A model generated the notes under the pieces. That model was not told the origin of the DNA and ran no database searches. It saw only the letters and a program-made list of their open reading frames with translations. 64,000 nt of DNA from Platerodrilus igneus (taxonomy: Eukaryota; Arthropoda; Insecta; Coleoptera; Lycidae). Positions 23,059-34,661 of the stretch are shown here, piece by piece. The position numbers and the translations under genes are program-made. Every line of letters starts with the position of its first letter. The first letter of the stretch is position 1. Location: positions 868,001 through 932,000 of the forward strand of contig JARFIW010001110.1 of assembly GCA_036346225.1 (NCBI GenBank), written 5' to 3'.

Positions 23059-23184
23059 TAGGGTGAAATTGCCTTATAGGGTGAAATTACCTTATAGAGT
23101 GAAATTGTCTTATAGGGTGAAATTGCCTTATAGAGTGAAATTGCCTTATAGAGTGAAATTACCTCATAAGATGAAAGTGTTTCC
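23059..23184 (+). repeat. 18-bp tandem array, seven units (older Polinton)
   Basis: Seven units of the type TAGGGTGAAATTGCCTTA. The same array, five units, precedes the ATPase gene at 34556-34645, and both arrays end in a variant unit finishing in TCTCC or TTTCC. In this copy the DNA between the array and the ATPase C-terminal half (equal to 34646-35256) is deleted. Confidence 0.95.
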
Positions 23185-23441
23185 GACATAAGATCATTGA
23201 TTCCTTTTACTTATGTCAAACTTACGCTAGTACCTTAAAACATTGACTCAGAATAACGCCAATGTAATCGCATTATGGAAACAGGATGACACAAACCTTC
23301 ACCGTATCTTTCTTGATCATATAACATGTCATACCTTAAATTTAAAGAAATGTGCTTGCAGTATTGGGGTGCGGGCGACTCGAAACATAGTTTTATTACT
23401 ATTGTAAAAGACTTTGATTTGGATAAGGGGTGATATAAAAA
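23185..23441 (+). pseudogene. Packaging ATPase C-terminal fragment (older Polinton)
   Basis: Matches 35257-35510 of the nested element at DNA level: stretches encoding FYLCQTYAS, IALWKQDD and FLDH remain readable, with stops and small deletions between. The Walker A and B halves are lost in the 611-base deletion. The fragment stops exactly at the TAAAAA target site where the nested Polinton entered; its continuation resumes at 40355. Confidence 0.85.
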
Positions 23442-23545
23442 AGTAGTGTATTTTTGATTGTTTTGGCTCCACATTTCCACCAGCATCCACATTTCCACAC
23501 ACATCCGGACCAAATAGTTTTCTCCGACTAACCATTTTTCATCTT
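23442..23545 (+). repeat. Polinton left terminal repeat, outer part
   Basis: These 104 bases are the reverse complement of 40251-40354 with a few differences (TTTGGCTCCACATTTCC, CACACACATCC). The repeat is then interrupted by the insertion at 23546-25504. Confidence 0.95.
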
Positions 23546-25504
23546 ATAACCTTTTTAGTTAAGGGGTTTTATTTATTAGGGTTTTACTCCTTTGTGACTA
23601 GCTGAAAGGCACAAGGATGTTTGACGAGGATTTTCAGTAAGTGTAAAGAGCCCACGGCAAGTTTCGGTGGAAAATGGCTCGTAGATGAGGAATCCTCAAA
23701 AGGCTAAGCGGCTAGTCGAGCTATTTGCTCTGGGTAGAACATGAGCTGTGGGTCGGGGTTGGACCAAAAATGTAAAGAATATGGCGCCACCGAATTTTTG
23801 TATACGAAGAAGACCTTACTTAAGTCCCTTGTATAAGGCGAATGCGGAAACCTTTACTCAATTACCGCTATACAATATATTACTAAAACACAATCCCTAA
23901 AGTTTTCTTACCTTATGGCTCGATATTTTCATTTATAGATGCACTGCTACACCTGTGAACAGATTAAAACAAAGATAGCACTGTTTGTGCATTTATATCC
24001 AAAATTTAATAATTAATTTGAATCAACCCTCATTCATTCCAATTAATAATCATAGTCTTGACCAAATAAAAATATATTCCTTCAGTAGCAAGTAAGTTAT
24101 TTACAAGACATCTTCTTTAAATAAGTTTGATTAAATTAAATTATTGAAAGATATGTACATATGTACTTGATAGTATCAGTATTTCTCACAGAAAAATATA
24201 ATAATTTTATATTAGCAATGTCTAGCAAAAATTTATTCTCCAATGAATGAGTATGAGTTTTTTTTTGAATGTTTAACTTTATATTACAACTTCTGTTGGT
24301 TTGAGTAGCACTACCTTAACCTCACATTCTATGACAAAATATTCCACTTAACAATTAGTGAAATGTAAAATGTAATAATTTAATTCTCTAAGATTTGAAT
24401 AAATTATGTTTCAAATAATCACATCAATTTTCATTAAATATAGAATTTAACTTTTTCTATCTTCATAATGACATCTACCGTATATTAATAGTATTAATAA
24501 AAAGATTTAATGTGAAACTTTATAGGTTCCTGTTGCATAATTTAAAAAATAACTTGTCTGTCATTCACCTAATGAACTTGAACATTACCACGTGATCAAA
24601 CAAAAAATTATTTGTCTGCTATACCCAATGCTACAGCTGACGTATAAGAAAACAAATTACATACCAGATGTTAATTCGATGGAAAAATACTTGCTAGGTT
24701 TATGGACCATACCCGAAATTATAATTGATTATTTATAATTCACTTGTTTCAGCAACTAAGAATATAGGAATTTTCAATTCCATACAACCAAATTAGCTGC
24801 ATACTGAAAATTCAACATAACATCACGGCGTCCACATTAAATAATTGAAGCACGCCAATTCGACTTTCGTACAAGGTTAAACTTCACATAGATACTAATA
24901 AATTTTTATTTCCTGTCCAAATAAATTGTTATATTTCTTAAATTTCAAAAGCTAAGATGTACAAATTATCCTAGATTGCACTAAAAATATCAATTTAGTA
25001 AGGCTATAAACTCAGTAATACTTACTGTTAACCAAAGGCCATTCAACCAATTTAACGTCTCGTCAAATGCGAGCTAATTCCAACCAAGTGTGGACATAAA
25101 AATGCGCGTCGCCGAGACGATATCATTTAAAGAAAACAATTTTTAATCTTTCTGTGCTTCTAACACCTGGACTGCAACAACGTCATGTTTCTTGATTTCA
25201 AGGAACAATTGACCTCCTCTAACGACAGTTCAGTTGGAAGTGATAAGATGACCTGTATTGCCGCCTGACAACAAGCTTAATATTACAATCATCTAACAGA
25301 GGGAACTCTTATAATGACACTAACAAAGGGCATCTTTTGCCACCGCGTAATTTAATACTTTCAAATTGAAAGCTTATATTGTTTTCAAGAATATTCAATA
25401 TTTATTTCGTAGATTGTGTAGCATTATTATACTTAAGTTGGTTATTAATAAATTAAATAAGTTAGATATCTGTGAAAATATTGTCAGAAAATAAAATTGT
25501 TACA
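23546..25504. mobile_element. 1.96-kb insertion in the Polinton left terminal repeat, solo-LTR-like
   Basis: The terminal repeat is continuous on the right end of the Polinton but split here between ATCTT at 23541-23545 and ATCTT at 25505-25509, a 4- or 5-base target duplication. The insert begins TATAAC and ends GTTACA, an imperfect inverted pair resembling LTR ends (TGTAAC...GTTACA). No coding frame is visible, and part of it (23640-23790) resembles 7290-7560. A solo LTR of a BEL/Pao-type element would explain all this, though the length is large and the first base pair of the TG start is altered. Confidence 0.7.
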
Positions 25505-26038
25505 ATCTTTCGAGATAAATATATTATGCATTTTCATTATTCGAGGCATCTTTCGAGATAAATCTATCTTGTTTGGTATCAATTATTATTAGATTTTTCT
25601 CAGCTACCCGAATCTCTAGGAATTTTTCAGATCGCATCACCCCCCAGGGAGCTACCCACATTTTAAAATTTTTTTACCGCTGACATTCTGAACCAAATAG
25701 TTTTCTTCGACTAGCCATTGCATCTTTCGAGATAAACCTATACTGTTAGGTGTCAATTAATATTAGAATTTTCTCAGCTACTCGCATTTCTAGGAATTTT
25801 TTAGATTGCATCATCCCCCAGAGAGCTACCCCAATTTCAAGATTTTTGCTGGTAGCGATTTTTAATCGTTCTTATAAATTTTTGTAGTCATACGATGCAT
25901 CAATTTAGTCTAGAATTTTATGCAGAATCCGAATATGCAAACAGATTTAAAATCGGACCACCCCTTACAAAGTCACACTTTAAAGCTCCCAAACCTCTAA
26001 ATTTTTTGCTCATCTATGACATATGCTTTAACCAAACA
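25505..26038 (+). repeat. Polinton left terminal repeat, inner part
   Basis: Inverted copy of 39546-40250. It contains one full 174-base tandem unit fewer than the right side. Repeated blocks: CTTTCGAGATAAA, TTCTTCGACTAGCCAT, GGGAGCTACCC. The 74-codon frame at 25895-26119 lies in the repeat and is not a gene. Confidence 0.93.
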
Positions 26039-26553
26039 CTTAGCGTTATTAACACAAAGAAATTAAGCACGCAAAAATTTAATAATTTATTTTATCCGAT
26101 TTACAGTATAATAAACTAATAGAAAACAACTTATATATTACAAAACATTATATTCTTCGTGTAACCGAATCCAAGCAGGTTAAAGTAACCTGTAACAAAA
26201 AAGGAAATTAATGTGTTGTTTAAAAAAAAGACTTATAACAAAAAACAGATTAATGTGCTGTTTAATAAGAGAGGACACGTGTTTTTGGTCAATAAAACAT
26301 ATTTTTAGATTAACGACAATATGTTTTACCGTCCAGCGACACCACGTGGAGGTAAACACATGTCGCCGGGAGCAAAGGAATTATTAAGGATGGGGATGGT
26401 AGGTATGTCTTATAACTAACTTACATACTATATATACACAATAAAATATATACAAATATAAACAATTAACTTATATCTTTATGCCTCCATGCATATATTG
26501 ATGTGCTGTTTGGGATGACACAACGTTTGTCATCGTCGCCCGACAAACTAACC
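26039..26553. other. Polinton left subterminal region
   Basis: Non-coding DNA between the terminal repeat and the 3' end of the polymerase gene. It holds AT-rich sequence and would carry the polymerase transcript end. No motif stands out. Confidence 0.5.
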
Positions 26554-29500
26554 TTATAAATTTAACTGAGTGTACACCTGATGCTTAATACTGCGAATGC
26601 ATACCATCGTATGCATGGGAGCATTGGAATTATCGTTGACTATATCTCTAAAACTATCTACACCAATTCCCTTAACAACACTACGAAAAATTCCTTTAAT
26701 CTTTTTTACAACGTCTTTCTCACTTATTATACAGTACGACTTAGCCCTGGTACTAACAAACTCCAAGACCAAGTCACCACAAAACTCGTCTTTTAATTTT
26801 CCAAGCACTTTCTTATTCACAAAAGGAATATTGTACTTATTGTTTGGGGAGTAATCACTTGTATCAAAATGATCTAAATTTGCACGAATGTCACTATACA
26901 AGTCGTTGGTTTCGATACTATACACAAGGGAATCGATGTCTGTATAAAGAAGCGAGATTTTGGAATCATACAGATGTTTCATGGTTCCATAATAAAAATT
27001 ATACATTAAAGACTTGGAAAGATCTAAAACTGAATGGTCCACATAAACCGGCTTATTATAAGTAACTTTAACTCGATTCATCTGTATGATTGCCAAATCC
27101 TTGCCTAGCACTAAACAACTATTAAAATTAGGTTGAGCTATTAGTCTACTCGCGCACAACTTTTTCCCGTCGTGTTCCCATCGCATAACTATTTTAACAT
27201 CGACTCGTTGGTCTACATTCTCCATGGTTTTTCCAAATATAGAATTATTCATCAGTTTGAAAAAATCTCTTTCAAATGCATTCTTGGCTGTTGTTCTCAA
27301 ATTGGTGTTTAAATCTATATATGGTTTAAGCCATGGAGCCTGATCGAATTCCAGCACTCGATGTACTGCGGTGAGTTTAAGACCATACTGTAAAGCTTGT
27401 TGTAGATTGTGGTAGTGCACAAAGTACTTCTTTTTATCCAAAAGAGTCGCAAGCAGCTTAGAAGTTTTCGAAGTTGGAAGTGGTGGTACCATGCTTTCAG
27501 GACAAAATGGTAAATCATTATGAGCGTGGTGAAATTTTCCGGATATTCTTAATCAACCTCCAGTATGTGCCCTTTGTCACTCGTGGAAGACGTAGATAAA
27601 ATTTGATTTCGAATGCGATCAAGTCTTTCACCGCATACCCATCTGAAACCGCTTATAGGCAGATACTAAGACATAGCCCACCCAAATAAATTATTGGCAT
27701 CAAGATAAGTAATGTATTTAGAAGGTTTGCTAGCGTCATAGTCATTCATATATGCGTTGTTTGCTTTGACATGTCTACCACTGCACTGCGTGAGACCACC
27801 CCGAATACCTTTTCTGATAAAATGGTACATGTTCACATCAGTTAGTAAATCCAATTTAACCTGAGTATACTTGAGTATGGCATCCCAGCTCAGGTTTGGT
27901 GCAGTTACATATTGACATCGGTCTAAATGATAAGTTGATATGCAGACACATCTCTAAAACGTCAGCTACCAACAGGACGTCTGTTTTTAAATAAAGATCG
28001 CTATATTCTCCTAATGTGCCAATCTTAAACTCATTCCATACCTGTTCTGCATGGCGATACTCAGCATCCGTTATTGTGAGAATGTCAGATCATTGTAGAA
28101 GGCATCCTTTGGCCGAACTTTAATCTCGTTTAACACAGAGATGTCTTTAACGTATTTATATGGAAATACACCCTTCCGATTCAATATAGCGAACTGAGTA
28201 TCGTTGGGGAAATACCTGCGGATTTCAGCGAATTAATGAGTATCTAAATTTCTAACCAATTTATCCAAACTCGTCGTCATGAACCTTAGAGTATCTATAA
28301 ATCTTAGTTGGATAACAGAATTATTTTCATCAACATTATCAGCATCATCATCATCACAATCATCGATTTTAGCGTTTTGAGCTCCAGATAAACGTATGTT
28401 TTTTGTAAACAAAATAAATCGTTCTATGTTATTTGGGATCACTGTAACGCTCTCCTTATCACACACCAAATCCTTCACAATAAAATGGGAATCATAACCG
28501 CTTAGGCTGTGGAATACAACAGGGATGAAGTTTGGCATCCTGTATTGAACGTTGCACTGGCGATGTGCAGCGAAGCGGAACTTCCCAGTCAGGTGGCAGT
28601 GATCCCTCACTCGATCATCACCCAAACGTTTCTGACAAATACCACACTCTTCAACCATATACAACAGAAGCTCATCCAAGGGTTCTAATGGTTTTAATGG
28701 TGCATTAGTTTTAAAATAGTACCCAATCTCTTCGATTCCTCTTTCAACATCGCCATAAATACCTTGGTGGCGTCGGGTCCTCTATATGATTCAAATTTAT
28801 TAAGTAACTCATCATAAGAACATTTAACGTAATAGGCAAAGCTAAAGGGTTGATGTTGCTCAGTGCTGTTGGTGAATGACACGCTAGTGTTGGGGGTTGC
28901 AGTGCTAATCGGTTTAAGAATGCTCTCAAAATTTGAGCAAATCACTAACGGTATCCGCATCTGCTTGTGCGCGTTCTTAAATTCGAGGATGTTGTTAAAG
29001 TGGTTCGGCATGGTGGTGGCGACGTGGTTGCATTCGTGCTCTGTATGTCGGCGTAATTCCTCCTCGGATCGGAAATATATGAGCCAACCATCACACAACC
29101 ATTTGGATTCTCCGTGGGCAGACAACTGAGTTCTAACTAACCCATTCAAGTTTTTAATCAAACAAAAGTGTTCTTTATCTCCTTCCTGGATGTACAAAAG
29201 ATTGACATGCCGTGTCCTCTTTCTTTGCGTGAAATGCAAAGGTCCCACAATCGACTTCCTTTCTATGCCAAACACGTTGACACTGACGTCGTTTTGCTCC
29301 TCGAACCTGGGTATATTCTTGAATTCCATAGGGAGATGTATACTATTCAAGTTTAATACTACTGAGTAGTGCGGATAACTAGACACTCTATCAGAGTTCT
29401 TATTAGCGGGATGCAATGCAGCCACAACACACCAGGCAAAGCATGCGTTATCCTGGTTCTTGATGTTAACAACGACATGCTTGTCTCGGACCCATTTGGG

Positions 29501-30385
29501 GAGCTCGATGTACAAAGACCCGCGTAGAGGTTGGTACTTGTTAATATTGAGCTCCAAATAGAGTACCTGTTGTAGCGTCCACCCTAAAACACAATGATTA
29601 AAATATATAAACAAAGGGTTGTAAAACTTACCAGAATCTCGTTCCTGGAACTCGTCAGATTTTGCCGACATTTTTTCAACCAACCCCTCATACACTTCAC
29701 CCAAGTTACTAGATCTTGTCATCACTATATTTTTTGAGTTAAAGGATTTGACGTCTTCAACACGCTCTGTAACACCCATCTTGGTGTAGATACTAAACAA
29801 CTCACAATTAACCTTGAGGGAGGTGTGTATAGCCAGTTGTTTATTAATTATGGCGCTGAATCGCTCCCGCCGATTTCGCAAGAATTCCAATATATCTAGA
29901 AATAATAGCGTTAATCACTAATTCAAATAGTTTTTTAAAAACATACGACTAGTGTTAGTATTTTTAATTCTGTATGTAGCAATTCTATTTCGAAACGCCG
30001 TAACAACCATTTCCACACCATCGCCTCCGTCGAGTACCCTAGTCGCAGCGGTCTTGTGGGTGTTGGTGCGTTGGTGGGCTGCCAAGTTGGTGACGTCAAC
30101 ATTGCACTCAATGCATCTCCTCGGTATCTTGGCGGCAGACTCCTCAACCGCCGACAAAGCTGGTCGTTTGACTCCTGATGGACTGGCAACAGACACCACT
30201 ACACCATGCTTGGTGTCCTTGTGTCGTTTAAGGCTATCCTTTCGCGAGAAGGATGCCGGGTACATGTCGCAGACAAAAAGGCCAAAGGGTTTTAATACTA
30301 CCTCATGCTGCTGGAGCAGATGTCTCTTCAAACTATCGCTCATTGAGAAAGAAGCCCCGCAGACATCACAAGTAATTAAAGCCAT
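26554..30385 (-). pseudogene. polB: Polinton protein-primed family B DNA polymerase, broken
   Basis: About 1,277 codons from the ATG near 30385, normal for Polintons. Order: C2H2-like fingers (30385-30100); N-terminal region joined in the same frame after TAG TGA near 29910; a CNHVATTM Cys/His stretch; exonuclease motif I written CSNFES (usual Asp replaced by Asn, about 28945); after a frameshift near 28690 a Cys/His treble-clef segment (CGICQKRL...HCHLTG) and exonuclease motif II in SLSGYDSHF; polymerase motif A in YLDANNLFGWA (about 27680); after another frameshift motif B in NNSIFGKT (about 27240) and motif C as YTDIDS (about 26940). The enzyme would copy the element from a terminal protein. 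Two adjacent stops, at least two frameshifts and the lost exonuclease aspartate make it inactive. The zinc-finger block is in frame with the rest, so I treat it as the N-terminus, not a separate gene. Confidence 0.9.
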
Positions 30386-30813
30386 TTCACTGTAAATAAT
30401 TAAAAAAGCTTGTTAACTAGCCATAGACTAAACAGAAACTGAATTTATATCGCCTCGTACCATGCTTTTATACACATAATAATTAAGATCGTATAATAAT
30501 TAGGTAGTTTACTTTAGAATTAGGATAAACCCAAAGGTAGCTTTCGCCTTGAATTACATTTCAAACTAGACTATTCACGTCGGTGAAAACCAGTTAGCTC
30601 TCTGCTTATTCGTGCATTCCAAACTAGTCTAATCAAACCAGTAAAACCTAATATTCTTAACTAACCTTAAATCGGATTACAAAACAGTTCATGCCTGTCT
30701 GTAAAGTACTGCAAATGATGGTGAGGAGCATGCGCAAAAGCAACTTGAAAGATATAAGATGAGAACAGCATAGGGTTTTTTCTCAGTCATCTTAGTAAAA
30801 GCAGTGTGAAGCA
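30386..30813. promoter_or_regulatory. Divergent promoter region, TATA and Inr toward the plus-strand genes
   Basis: Between the polymerase start (minus) and the first plus-strand gene. A TATAAG at 30753-30758 and an insect initiator-type TCAGTC at 30783-30788 stand about 30 bases apart, with the ATG at 30814. The minus-strand side has no equally clear box. Spacing is right for RNA polymerase II core elements; function is inferred. Confidence 0.5.
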
Positions 30814-31494
30814 ATGGAGTCTGTAGATGCTAGTAAAGCACAAGTTTCGTATACCGAAATTATGATTAATTAGTTTACGTATAGTTTAAATGAATTGGGT
30901 GAACACCCTCATAATGTGGAAATTAGGTTTGTTATAAACCAGACAATAAAACCCGTATTACGATTGGTGTGTAGCAAGAAATATTGTAGCAACCATGTTC
31001 TGGAATTGACATACGAAAATTCGTTGGCATTTACAAATTTTCAAGTGGAATTTCAAATTAACATATTTTCTCGTGACGTGTTAAACACTCGATTAAATGG
31101 TGCACCCGAAATGGATAATTAACACATACAACTAGGAGCTTCGTTCTTTATCACTCTCACTCTGTTGGAGTATCAATTTAAGCAGTTGGAAAGTGGTAAC
31201 TTCCGTGCATTATACAACGAATTAGTAGGGTTTGTTGCTAATTCTAATTTAAATGATGGCGATCGGTTTACTACTCTGACTGAAGGGGAGAAACGAATTA
31301 AAATCTTGGTTGAAGGCGAAGTTCGAATTGGCAATATTTTATTCTACAACGAGTTGAATCAGAGTGCACTAAATGTTTTGGAGCTGGTTATACGTTTTCC
31401 AGATATATTTGTGCAAGACGTGACACGTACAAGAACATTGGTGGAAATGTTTAGACGTTTAAATTTGTCGGATTCTGAAGATGGTGATAACTAG
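30814..31494 (+). pseudogene. Polinton gene of unknown function, two in-frame stops
   Basis: One uninterrupted frame of 227 codons starting at the ATG at 30814, broken only by TAG at 30871-30873 and TAA at 31120-31122. The C-terminal third is intact (KRIKILVEGEVRIGNILFYNEL, ending in an acidic SEDGDN tail). I recognise no domain. It is first in the plus-strand block, just after the promoter, an early or regulatory position. I looked for the His, Glu/Asp and Cys pattern of an adenovirus-type maturation protease and did not find it. Confidence 0.6.
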
Positions 31495-31741
31495 AGGGAG
31501 TATCTTATAAAAGACAGTTGTGTGTAATTATAAACAGTTGTTTACTATAACTATAACTACGATCACAGCTCAAGAGACGTGGATGTTGATGTAAATATAT
31601 TGTTATTGTAAATATATTGTTTAAGTAGTTTGTGAAACTATAATATATTGTAAATTTTTTTTTGATGATAAATGAAAAAGTATAAATAGACTCGCTGTTG
31701 TTTATTTATTTAGTATAGTTTGAGATTTTTTGAGTAAATAC
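31495..31741 (+). promoter_or_regulatory. Promoter of the virion-gene block
   Basis: TATAAATAG at 31681-31689, about 60 bases before the ATG of the phospholipase gene. The rest is AT-rich spacer. The strong TATA match suggests a separate transcript for the capsid genes. Confidence 0.5.
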
Positions 31742-32412
31742 ATGATTATCTGTTCTGGAGAGGGTTTAATCAACAGCGCTATAAACAGGTTACCGTTTGA
31801 GCTGCATATTCCAGGTTATCAGTATTGCGGCCCTGGTACAAAATTGAATGAGCGCTTAGCAAGAGGTGATCAAGGAGCTAATAAGTTGGATCGCTTGTGC
31901 AGGGATCACGACATTGCATACTCTAAGTACCCCGACGATCTTCCAGCCAGACATCGAGCAGATAAAATTTTAGAAGAAGGAACCTGGGATACAGTTAAGT
32001 CTAAGAACACAAAGTTGGTTCTGACAACTTGAAAAAGCTACTAGACGTTGGTATTTTAATTGGTAAAAAAATCATAAAAGGAGCTGGTGGGAGAAGCAAA
32101 ATTAAAGTCCCACGTATTATACCCGTTCCACAGAAAGGAGGTTTTTTACCATGGATTCCGATATTCGCAGGACTAAGTGCCCTAGGAGCACTAACGGGTG
32201 GTGCTGCGGGGATAGCTAAAGTAGTAAATGATGTCAAGACAGTCAACGAACAGCTTAAGGAGAGCGAACGGCACAACAGATCTATGGAAGCCATTGCTGT
32301 TGGGAAAAAAGGAAATGGAATGTTTCCAAAACCATACAAAAAAGGCTATGTATTATTTTTGAAACCGTACAAACAGGAGCGTGGTGTTTGTAAAAAAGTA
32401 TCAAAAAACTAA
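31742..32412 (+). pseudogene. Minor virion protein with parvovirus-type phospholipase A2 domain, frameshifted
   Basis: The first frame (31742-32032) has a calcium-loop segment YQYCGPGT and a catalytic segment CRDHDIAY, the YxGPG and HDxxY signatures of the phospholipase A2 found in parvovirus VP1 and in adintovirus-type elements. There it breaches the endosomal membrane during entry. A second frame (from about 32029 to 32412) overlaps with a one-base shift and holds a glycine-rich hydrophobic stretch (FAGLSALGALTGGAAG) followed by charged residues and two PYK motifs, like a membrane-active virion core protein. I read this as one gene broken by a frameshift near 32030; two genes overlapping by a few bases is the alternative. 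The catalytic and calcium residues are intact. Confidence 0.75.
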
Positions 32413-33041
32413 GCAAGTTAACTCGAAGAGCTCTCACCGACGTAGATATAAGGAAACACGCATCTAACATTCCTCATTTTCCAGAGCATCGCAGAATAAC
32501 CATTGAACCTGGATCATACGAATTAGAAGAAATAAATGCAGATGTACAAAATGTTTTCAAAAAATGGTTCAGTCAGAAGCCGGACATCAACGAGAACATT
32601 GAAAAATATTTTAAACTGAGTGCCAACAATAATACATTAAAGTGTTCTATACGAAGCAGTATACCGATTGATTTTGGGGTAAACCGTAAAAACAATATTG
32701 GAAGCATCTTGGGGTTTACCAATCGCAATTTGGCTACAGATACCGTACATATCGCTAATCAGCAAGTGAACATAATATCGGTCTCGAACATTTTTGTGGA
32801 AACCAATATCACCAGCGGATCGTTCAGAAACAATTTTCTTAACCACAGCATATTCGAATTCAGTCTATCTGTACCACCTGGGTATAATCTGGAAAAGGAG
32901 CCTAACCACGTTATATATTATCCGCTGAGCGTGACAGAAATTGATAATATTACAATCAGATTAGTAGATCATTTGGGTGAATTGGTAAACTTTTCACCGG
33001 AAACATACACCTGTGTGAGACTGGAAATAAAAAGTAACTGA
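32394..33041 (+). pseudogene. Penton-like minor capsid protein, start codon not found
   Basis: An open frame of about 215 codons running from the TAA at 32391 to TGA at 33039. It has the features of the Polinton minor capsid (single jelly-roll) protein: a SIGSxLGF-like segment here written NIGSILGFT, an HSIFEFSLSVPPGY segment before the last strands, and a closing NFSPETYTCVRLEI strand. It forms the capsid vertices. The body is unbroken, but there is no ATG in frame before the conserved part, so the start may have been lost or lies in the shifted upstream frame. It overlaps the end of the preceding gene by 19 bases. Confidence 0.75.
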
Positions 33042-33043
33042 AA

Positions 33044-33205
33044 ATGCCCATGGATTTTGTATATAAAACACGCTACAACACCCCCAGACGACCAGTAGTG
33101 AATACGACGTCAAAGCATCAAGTTGTCCAAAGGCTTACAGCAGAAGAAATACGTTTCTTAAAATCTTTGGGATTAAAAGTTATAAATGATGGGTGGCAGA
33201 AGTAA
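33044..33205 (+). CDS. Small basic protein, 53 residues, between the two capsid genes
   Basis: ATG at 33044, two bases after the penton stop, intact to TAA at 33203-33205. The product starts with a basic, proline-containing stretch (YKTRYNTPRRP) and ends in a helix-like EEIRFLKSLGLKV segment. It overlaps the next gene by 20 bases. I do not recognise a domain; by its size and place it could be a capsid cement or core protein. Tight packing on both sides makes it a likely real gene despite the length. Confidence 0.6.
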   Translation: MPMDFVYKTRYNTPRRPVVNTTSKHQVVQRLTAEEIRFLKSLGLKVINDGWQK

Positions 33206-34430
33206 ACGCAGCTTAGATCTCCACGGTGATGAAAACGTTAAACTTGGAAGGCTTAAATATGGGGACGTACCCAAATTGGATGTGTTTGAAGGTTATAAAT
33301 TAGACGAAATCATAATAAAGGAAGATTATTATACATATCTTCCCTTTACACTGAATGCAGAAAACAACGATCGAATTTCAATTGAAATCCAGAGCAGTGA
33401 TATCATCACATACCCCCATGAAAGTTTCATATTTATAAGGGCTACCTATAAGCCTACAGAAACATGAGGAGAAGCGTCAACAACTGTAGACCCGATTAAA
33501 ACAGCAGCAGATCCTAAAGCTTACGAATTTACTAGAAATGCACCATATTTTCTGTTTGAAGAAATTCAATACAAATTGGGTAATAATCAAATAATAGATA
33601 TCTGCAGAATCGCTGGAATTACAAGAACTATTAAGGGTTTAGTATTCATGGAAGAATCAGAAACAAAATCTATTACACATACCGGGTGTAAGCCCGATAC
33701 CATATTCCAAAATGGACGGTTTAGTTGTGCTATACCGCTAAAAACCATTTTTGGGTTTTTTGAAGATTAGAAGAAAACTATCGTCAGCATGTCTCAAGAG
33801 CTGATTTTAATCAGATCCAAGTCGGACGTAAATTGCTACAAGTCGATTGGAAATACAGTAACGTTCAAAATACAACGTATTTCATGGTAGGTTCCGCATA
33901 TAACATTAAGTGACTTCGCCAAGGCTTCGCTGCTTTCGGAAATGCAAAATCAATCATCTATAATGGTTGAATTAAGAAAATGGTAACTACTCGAATTACC
34001 CTCTCTAACACAATCAAAGTCGCAAGTATGGAGAATTAAAGTATCGAATGAAACAGAGAAAGCTCGGCGGATATTACTGGCGCTGCAAAATGGGAAGTAC
34101 GACAGGAAAGAAGAAAATGCTACGAGCTTTACAAATGCTAATATAACCAATGTCAAAGTGTTTTTAAACTCTCAGGCATTCCCTCAAGGTTGATTAAATT
34201 TGGATTTCGAGCAGAGCGACTACTTACCAGCGTACCTGTCTTATGCATCTTTTATGGAAAAATACTATCCAAACAAATCGTCAAATAAATGTTTAATCGA
34301 CTACAACAGGTTTAAGGACTCACCCGCCTTTGTAATCGACTGTCGTCATCAATTTGAAAGCATCAAGGACGCAACGGTTGATGTAAGAACGGAATTAGAA
34401 GCGTACCAAGAAATTTTGAAATGTCGATGA
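33186..34430 (+). pseudogene. Hexon-like major capsid protein, five in-frame stops, no frameshift
   Basis: ATG at 33186; 414 codons to TGA at 34428. Recognisable Polinton major capsid (double jelly-roll) segments: a strand with SSDIITYPHESF, a YFLFEEIQYKL...GITRTIKG segment, an AIPLKTIFGF segment before the core of the first barrel, then ELILIRSKSD and ITLSDFAKASLL. The reading frame never shifts, but stops occur at 33465 (TGA), 33768 (TAG), 33888 (TAG), 33984 (TAA) and 34191 (TGA). The protein would assemble the icosahedral shell as trimers. This copy cannot make it. Confidence 0.85.
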
Positions 34431-34555
34431 AGGCTTATGCTTTAATTATACATGTTTAAATATAATCCGTTTACGGAAATTGTTAATAGAATTATTCACA
34501 ATTAAATATTTTGTATATATATTTTTAATAAAATAGTATAAAATCCATGAATCCA

Positions 34556-34645
34556 TAGGGTGAAATTGCCCCATAGGGCGAAGTTGTCCCATAGGGTGAA
34601 ATTGCCTCATAGAGTAAAATTGCCCCATTGGGTGAAATTGTCTCC
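34556..34645 (+). repeat. 18-bp tandem array, five units, before the ATPase gene
   Basis: Five units of TAGGGTGAAATTGCCYCA with point changes, ending 16 bases before the ATPase ATG. The older Polinton has seven units at the same place (23059-23184). The array is open in the ATPase frame, giving KLPHRV-like hexapeptides, but lies upstream of the first convincing methionine. Confidence 0.95.
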
Positions 34646-34661
34646 GCCAGTGTTGGTTAGC

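Noticed and set aside
23059..23184. CRISPR-like array
   Set aside because: Units are contiguous 18-mers with no spacers, in an insect genome, and repeat at the same place in a second Polinton.
29918..30385. Separate C2H2 zinc-finger gene on the minus strand
   Set aside because: It is in the same frame as the polymerase N-terminal region, separated only by adjacent TAG TGA codons, so I treat it as the polymerase N-terminus.
29952..30395. Plus-strand 147-codon frame opposite the polymerase N-terminus
   Set aside because: Shadow of the minus-strand zinc-finger coding sequence.
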